This document shows positions 60,048 through 64,000 of a stretch of DNA of 64,000 bases, one piece after another (within the stretch, counting starts at the first letter, position 1; each line of letters begins with the position of its first letter). The translations under genes and the position numbers were made by a program. The notes below the pieces were generated by a model. The model saw only the letters and a program-made list of their open reading frames with translations, did no database searches and was not told where the DNA came from. The DNA comes from Luteimonas gilva (GTDB lineage: Bacteria > Pseudomonadota > Gammaproteobacteria > Xanthomonadales > Xanthomonadaceae): the NCBI RefSeq assembly GCF_005239095.1, contig NZ_SZUA01000001.1:708848-772847 (forward strand), written 5' to 3'.

Positions 60048-61358
60048 TCAAGCGGAAATGGCGGCGATCCTGAACCCCACCGCAATCGCCTTCTCGACGA
60101 AACCCGGAAACGATGTCGAGACGTTGGCGACATCGGCTATCCGCAACTCGCCCTTGCCCGCCTGCGCCGCCGCCGCGAAGGACATGGCCACGCGATGGTC
60201 GCCGTGGCTGTCGATGCGCCCGCCCCCGAACGGGCCGCCCTGGATATCGGCGCCGTCCGCGAATTCCTGGACGCGGACGCCGAGCCCGGTCAGACCGGAG
60301 GCCATGGCCGCGAGGCGATCGGATTCCTTGACCCGCAACTCGGCCGCGCCGCGCACCCGAGTCGTTCCTTCGGCGCAAGCCGCGGCCACGAACAGCGCCG
60401 GGAATTCGTCGATCATGTCGGAAACGTGAATCAACGGCACATCGATGCCGCGCAACGGCGCATGCCGCACGCGCAAGTCCGCGACCGGGTCGCCGCCGCA
60501 TTCGCCGCGGCCTATTTCCGCGATGTCCGCGCCCATCGCGCGCAGCACATGCAGCAAACCGGTGCGGCGCGGATTCAAGCCTACGCGCTTCAGCGTCAAG
60601 TCCGAACCGGGCACGACGGTCGCGGCGACGATGAAGAACGCCGCCGAAGAAAAATCCGCGGGTACCGCGACGTCCGTCGCGCGCAGCCGATGTCCGCCGC
60701 TCAAGCGGGCAAGGCCGGGCGCGAACTCGATCGGCCATCCGAACGCCGCCAACATCCGTTCGGTGTAGTCGCGGGTCGGCTGCGCTTCGCGGACGACGGT
60801 CTCGCCCTCGGCGCGCAAGCCGGCCAACAGCACGGCGGACTTGACCTGGGCGCTGGCCACTTCGCTCGTGTAGTCGATGCCGCGCAAAGCGCTGCCGCCA
60901 CGGATCCGCAGCGGCGGCAATCCGCCGTCGGCGGTGTCGATCCTCGCTCCCATCCGCGCCAGCGGCTCGGTCACGCGCCGCATCGGGCGTTTGGACAGCG
61001 AGGCGTCGCCGACCAATTCGCAGTCGAAATCCTGGCCGCTGAGCAGGCCCGCCAGCAGCCGCATCGCGGTGCCGGCATTGCCGCAGTCCAACGCGGCTTT
61101 AGGCGCGCGCAAGCCGTCGATGCCGACGCCGTGGACGATGCGCACGCCCTCTTCCGGCGTTTCGATGCGTGCGCCCAGTTGCGAAAACACGGCCGCGGTG
61201 GCGCGCGTGTCTTCGCCTTCCAAAAAACCGTCGATCCGCGACACGCCGTCGGCGATCGCCGCCAGCATGATCGCCCGGTGCGAAACCGATTTGTCGCCGG
61301 GAACGTCCAGCTCGCCGCGCAAAGGCGCGCCGGGGCCGGCGATCCACTCCGCGCTCAT
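60048..61358 (-). CDS. aroA: 3-phosphoshikimate 1-carboxyvinyltransferase (EPSP synthase)
   Basis: Shikimate-pathway enzyme of 436 residues. N-terminal GDKSVSHRAIMLA with Lys23, LDCGNAGTAMRLLAG, GDASLSKRPM, and the C-terminal IHVSDMIDEFPALFVAA and RVKESDRLAAM are all present. ATG 61358 overlaps the hisC stop (ATGA). Third gene of pheA-hisC-aroA. In many relatives cmk follows directly; here it does not. Confidence 0.97.
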   Translation of the reverse strand: MSAEWIAGPGAPLRGELDVPGDKSVSHRAIMLAAIADGVSRIDGFLEGEDTRATAAVFSQLGARIETPEEGVRIVHGVGIDGLRAPKAALDCGNAGTAMRLLAGLLSGQDFDCELVGDASLSKRPMRRVTEPLARMGARIDTADGGLPPLRIRGGSALRGIDYTSEVASAQVKSAVLLAGLRAEGETVVREAQPTRDYTERMLAAFGWPIEFAPGLARLSGGHRLRATDVAVPADFSSAAFFIVAATVVPGSDLTLKRVGLNPRRTGLLHVLRAMGADIAEIGRGECGGDPVADLRVRHAPLRGIDVPLIHVSDMIDEFPALFVAAACAEGTTRVRGAAELRVKESDRLAAMASGLTGLGVRVQEFADGADIQGGPFGGGRIDSHGDHRVAMSFAAAAQAGKGELRIADVANVSTSFPGFVEKAIAVGFRIAAISA

Positions 61359-62482
61359 GCCCGCACCTCGTCCAGGATACGCAGCAAGCGCGCGTTTTCG
61401 GCGGCGTCGCCGACGGTTATGCGCAGCGAATCGGGCAAGCCATAGCCGGCCATCGGCCGTAGCACCGCACCGCGCGCGACCAGCTCGCGCTCCAGGGCGA
61501 TGCTGTCCGCGCCGAACTCCGCCAGCAGGAAATTGGTTTGCGACGGCGCGCAAACGATGCCGCGTTCGTGCAAAGCGGCCGCCAGCGCGGCCCGCTCGCG
61601 CGCGTTGGCTTCGCAGGTCGTGCGCAGGTGCTCTACGTCGCCCAGCGCGGCTTCCGCGGCCGCCAAGCCTAGGGCGTTGACGTTGAAACTCTCGCGGACG
61701 CGCTCCATTACCGCGATCAAGTCCGGGTGGGCGATCGCGTAACCGATGCGCAAGCCCGCCAACGCGTAAGCCTTGCTGAAGGTGCGGGTCACGATCAGAT
61801 TCGGATGCTCGGCGAGCAGCGGCAACGCCGAGGCGTAATCCGGCGCGTCGGCCATCTCGGCGTAGGCCTCGTCGACGACGACCAGCGTCGTGTCCGGCAC
61901 GCGCGCCAACAGCGGCTTCAGCGCATCGGCGCCGAACCAGGTGCCGGTAGGATTGTTCGGATTGGCGAGGTAGACGAGACGTGTCGTCAGCGAGATCGCC
62001 GCCGCGATCGCATCCAAATCGTGCCCGCGCGGCATCGCATGCTCGCGCCCGTACGCCGGCGCGGCGACGAAATCCGCGCCCGCGGCCTGCGCGGCCAAGG
62101 CGTACACCGCGAAACCGTACTGCGAAGCGACAACGTCCGCGCCGGGAGCGGCGAAGACCTGCGCGAACTGCATCAACAGTTCGTGCGAGCCGTTGCCCAA
62201 CAGGATCCGCGCTGCTTCGACGCCGTGCGTGGCGGCCAAAGCACGTTTCAAGTCTCCGCCCAGCGGATCCGGATAACGATGCAGATCGCCCATCGCGGCC
62301 AGCACCGCTTCGCGTACGCGCGGGCTCGGGCCGTACGGATTCTCGTTGGAGCCGAGCTCGACCAATTCGCCGGCGCCGAAGCGGCGACGCAACGCGACCA
62401 GGTCGTGTCCCGGATCGTAAGCCCGCAAGCGGCGGACGCCGGCGTGGGCGAGCCGCTCGAAATCGATACCGCCTGCGCTCAC
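61355..62482 (-). CDS. hisC: Histidinol-phosphate aminotransferase
   Basis: PLP enzyme of 375 residues. SNENPYGPSP at the N-terminus, LANPNNPTGT, VVVDEAYAEM and the PLP-binding Lys237 in RTFSKAYALAGLRIGY identify the HisC group. The start is GTG 62482, overlapping the pheA stop (GTGA), which sets it over longer frames. Being coupled to pheA and aroA, it may act mainly as an aromatic aminotransferase (phenylpyruvate or hydroxyphenylpyruvate); a separate hisC may exist in the his operon. Confidence 0.93.
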   Translation of the reverse strand: MSAGGIDFERLAHAGVRRLRAYDPGHDLVALRRRFGAGELVELGSNENPYGPSPRVREAVLAAMGDLHRYPDPLGGDLKRALAATHGVEAARILLGNGSHELLMQFAQVFAAPGADVVASQYGFAVYALAAQAAGADFVAAPAYGREHAMPRGHDLDAIAAAISLTTRLVYLANPNNPTGTWFGADALKPLLARVPDTTLVVVDEAYAEMADAPDYASALPLLAEHPNLIVTRTFSKAYALAGLRIGYAIAHPDLIAVMERVRESFNVNALGLAAAEAALGDVEHLRTTCEANARERAALAAALHERGIVCAPSQTNFLLAEFGADSIALERELVARGAVLRPMAGYGLPDSLRITVGDAAENARLLRILDEVRA

Positions 62483-63627
62483 AACACGGCGACCGGGTAC
62501 GATCCCAGAACGCGCACGTCGCCCGCGCTTTCGCTCACTTCGGCCAGCGCATCGCGCAACGGCGATTCCTGCACGTGGCCGGCGACGTCGATGAAGAACG
62601 CGTACTGCCACAAGCCGCCGTGCGCGGGCCGCGATTCGATCCGGTTCATGCTGATCCCGCGCCGCGCAAGCGGTTCGAGCACGCCGTACAGCGCGCCGGG
62701 CCGGTCGCGGATGAAGACCAGCAGCGAAGTGCGATCGTGGCCGGACGGCGGGAACAGTTCGCGGCCGATGACCAAGAAGCGCGTGGTGTTGTCGGAGCGG
62801 TCCTCGATCGGCCCCGCGATCGCCTTCAAGCCGTAAACTTGAGCCGCCGTTTCACCGGCGATCGCCGCGGCGTCGTCCGCGTTGCGCGCACGCCGCGCCG
62901 CCTCCGCATTGCTCGACACCGGGATTTTTTCCGCTTTCGGCAGGTTCTGCCGCAACCAGCCGCTGCATTGCGCCAGCGACATCGGGTGCGAGTAGACGCG
63001 TTCGATGTCTTCGAGCCGGCCGCTGCGCGACAGCAGATGCTGGTGCACGCGCAGTTCGACTTCGCCGCAGATCGTCAACGGCGAAGTGAGGAACATGTCC
63101 AAGGTGGATTGGATCGTGCCCTGCCCCGAATTCTCCACCGGCACCACGCCGAAATCGGCGTGCTTGGCGGCCACTTCCTGGAACACTTCCTCGATGCTCG
63201 CCAGCGGCAAGCCCTTGGCCGAGTGGCCGAAGTGCTTGTGCACGGCTTGTTGCGAGAACGTGCCTTCGGGACCGAGATAACCGATCTTCAGCGGTTCCTG
63301 CTGCGCCAGGCAGGCGGACATGATTTCGCGGAACAAGCGCACCAGGGTCTCGTCGCCGAGCGGTCCATCGTTGCGGTCGACCACGCGGCGCAGCACTTGG
63401 GCTTCGCGTTCAGGCCGGTAGTAATCCACCGCGGCGGCGAGCTTGCCTTTCGCCTTGCCGACCTGCTGCGCCCACTGCGCGCGTTCGGCGATCAACTGCT
63501 GGATTTGCTGGTCGAGGCCGTCGATCTGGGCGCGGACCGCGGCCAGGTCGGGTTTGGTTTCAGCCGAAACCGTTTGCGCGGGTTTCGCGCTGGGTTTCTG
63601 TGGTTTGGCGGACTTCTTCTTGGTCAT
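62479..63627 (-). CDS. pheA: Bifunctional chorismate mutase/prephenate dehydratase
   Basis: Phenylalanine biosynthesis, 382 residues. Disordered Lys/Pro-rich N-terminus (1-26), AroQ-type chorismate mutase (about 27-110, VRAQIDGLDQQIQQLIAERA), prephenate dehydratase (about 113-290, YLGPEGTFSQQA and NTTRFLVIG) and a C-terminal ACT domain (about 300-375, HDRTSLLVFIRDRPGALYGVL; ESRP) for feedback by phenylalanine. Stop overlaps hisC start. No leader peptide with runs of Phe codons is seen in the 177-base gap to serC. Confidence 0.97.
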   Translation of the reverse strand: MTKKKSAKPQKPSAKPAQTVSAETKPDLAAVRAQIDGLDQQIQQLIAERAQWAQQVGKAKGKLAAAVDYYRPEREAQVLRRVVDRNDGPLGDETLVRLFREIMSACLAQQEPLKIGYLGPEGTFSQQAVHKHFGHSAKGLPLASIEEVFQEVAAKHADFGVVPVENSGQGTIQSTLDMFLTSPLTICGEVELRVHQHLLSRSGRLEDIERVYSHPMSLAQCSGWLRQNLPKAEKIPVSSNAEAARRARNADDAAAIAGETAAQVYGLKAIAGPIEDRSDNTTRFLVIGRELFPPSGHDRTSLLVFIRDRPGALYGVLEPLARRGISMNRIESRPAHGGLWQYAFFIDVAGHVQESPLRDALAEVSESAGDVRVLGSYPVAVL

Positions 63628-63713
63628 GGGAGAAGGGTCTCATGAACTCGGCCTGCGCGTGATACGCGGCGAAGTTATTTGGAAATGTCGTGACTGCCGT
63701 TCTTGGCGCCGCG

Positions 63714-63792
63714 CAGGACGATTCTCGAATCGTCCTGTGCGGCCATCCATGGCCGGGCGTTCGCGAACGCAGCCGGCGCCTATGCGCCGGCT
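63714..63792. terminator. Hairpins between serC and pheA
   Basis: Three inverted repeats in a row: CAGGACGATTC-TC-GAATCGTCCTG (63714-63737), GGCCATCCATGGCC (about 63741-63754) and AGCCGGCGC-N4-GCGCCGGCT (63771-63792). They lie in the 177-base gap between serC and pheA on the same strand. No T run is present; they may attenuate or process the transcript. Confidence 0.5.
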
Positions 63793-63804
63793 AAGCGCGA
63801 CCGC

Positions 63805-64000
63805 TCACCCATGCCTCTCTCTAAAATCCCGCATGAAATCGACCAAGGCCTGCACACCTTCCACCGGCATCGCGTTGTAGATCGAGGCGCGCATGCCGCC
63901 GAGCGCGCGATGGCCCTTCAGCGCCATCAGGCCGGCCGCGGCCGACTCCTTCAAGAACGCCTTGTCCAGCGCCTCGTCGTACAGGAAGAACGGCACGTTC
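63805..64000 (-). CDS. serC: Phosphoserine aminotransferase, C-terminal part (5' end outside the window)
   Basis: Only about 65 residues are visible, ending in RERHG. The text [43 protein letters not shown] and [11 protein letters not shown] is the C-terminal end of SerC (3-phosphohydroxypyruvate to phosphoserine), including GHR and GGxRASxYNA. It lies upstream of pheA on the same strand, as in pseudomonads. Confidence 0.95.
   Translation of the reverse strand, partial: NVPFFLYDEALDKAFLKESAAAGLMALKGHRALGGMRASIYNAMPVEGVQALVDFMRDFRERHG

Overview
The window looks like a chromosome segment of a GC-rich gammaproteobacterium of the Xanthomonadaceae/Lysobacteraceae (Lysobacter, Luteimonas or a close relative). 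This is an inference from protein flavour, gene order (cmk-rpsA-ihfB-lapA-lapB; pheA-hisC-aroA), several TonB systems, a transmembrane repetitive protein, and many extragenic palindromes. No rRNA, CRISPR array, integrase, transposase or recognisable prophage was seen. One tRNA is present.

Layout. 0-6.1 kb: rlmN (3' end cut by the window edge) and ndk on the minus strand, then a PsrA-like repressor followed by a FadN-type dehydrogenase/hydratase and a thiolase (fatty-acid beta-oxidation). 6.2-15.1 kb: a minus-strand block running cmk, rpsA, ihfB, lapA, lapB, a GT4 lipid-sugar transferase, a CapD/WbpM-type epimerase, galU and csaA, which joins core translation and nucleoid genes to LPS quality control and sugar-nucleotide supply. 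15.2-21.6 kb: the short L36B gene, a small periplasmic protein, the agmatine-to-putrescine genes aguA-VOC-aguB, an unknown protein, a TetR regulator with its alpha/beta hydrolase, and a TraB-family membrane protein. 21.7-32.7 kb: an efflux operon of one lipoprotein adaptor and three RND permeases. 32.9-38.4 kb: two small c-type cytochromes and a convergent run nfuA / TonB-like repetitive protein / ferrichrome-type receptor. 38.4-48.5 kb: phhB, a DUF4189-type secreted protein, rluC, rne with a long leader, a GacA-like response regulator, a ZIP transporter, an M28 peptidase and a PEP mutase/isocitrate lyase-family enzyme. 48.5-55.6 kb: xthA, a TPR-sulfotransferase, a metallo-beta-lactamase-fold lactonase-like protein, a fasciclin protein, tRNA-Ser(UGA), and a LysR/azoreductase pair. 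55.7-64 kb: serS, two TonB-family proteins, an O-antigen-ligase-type protein, then aroA, hisC, pheA and the 3' end of serC.

In pseudomonads serC-pheA-hisC-(tyrA)aroA-cmk-rpsA-ihfB is one contiguous cluster. Here both halves are present in the same orientation, but about 45 kb of other genes lies between aroA and cmk. The observations most worth following are this split, the triple RND operon in which two permeases lack the usual second Asp and the Lys of the proton relay, a perfect hairpin that buries the ribosome binding site of the second tonB gene, and inverted copies of a candidate TetR operator on both sides of the regulator gene. I did not find a clearly novel defence or biosynthetic system; most of the window is housekeeping and envelope biology.
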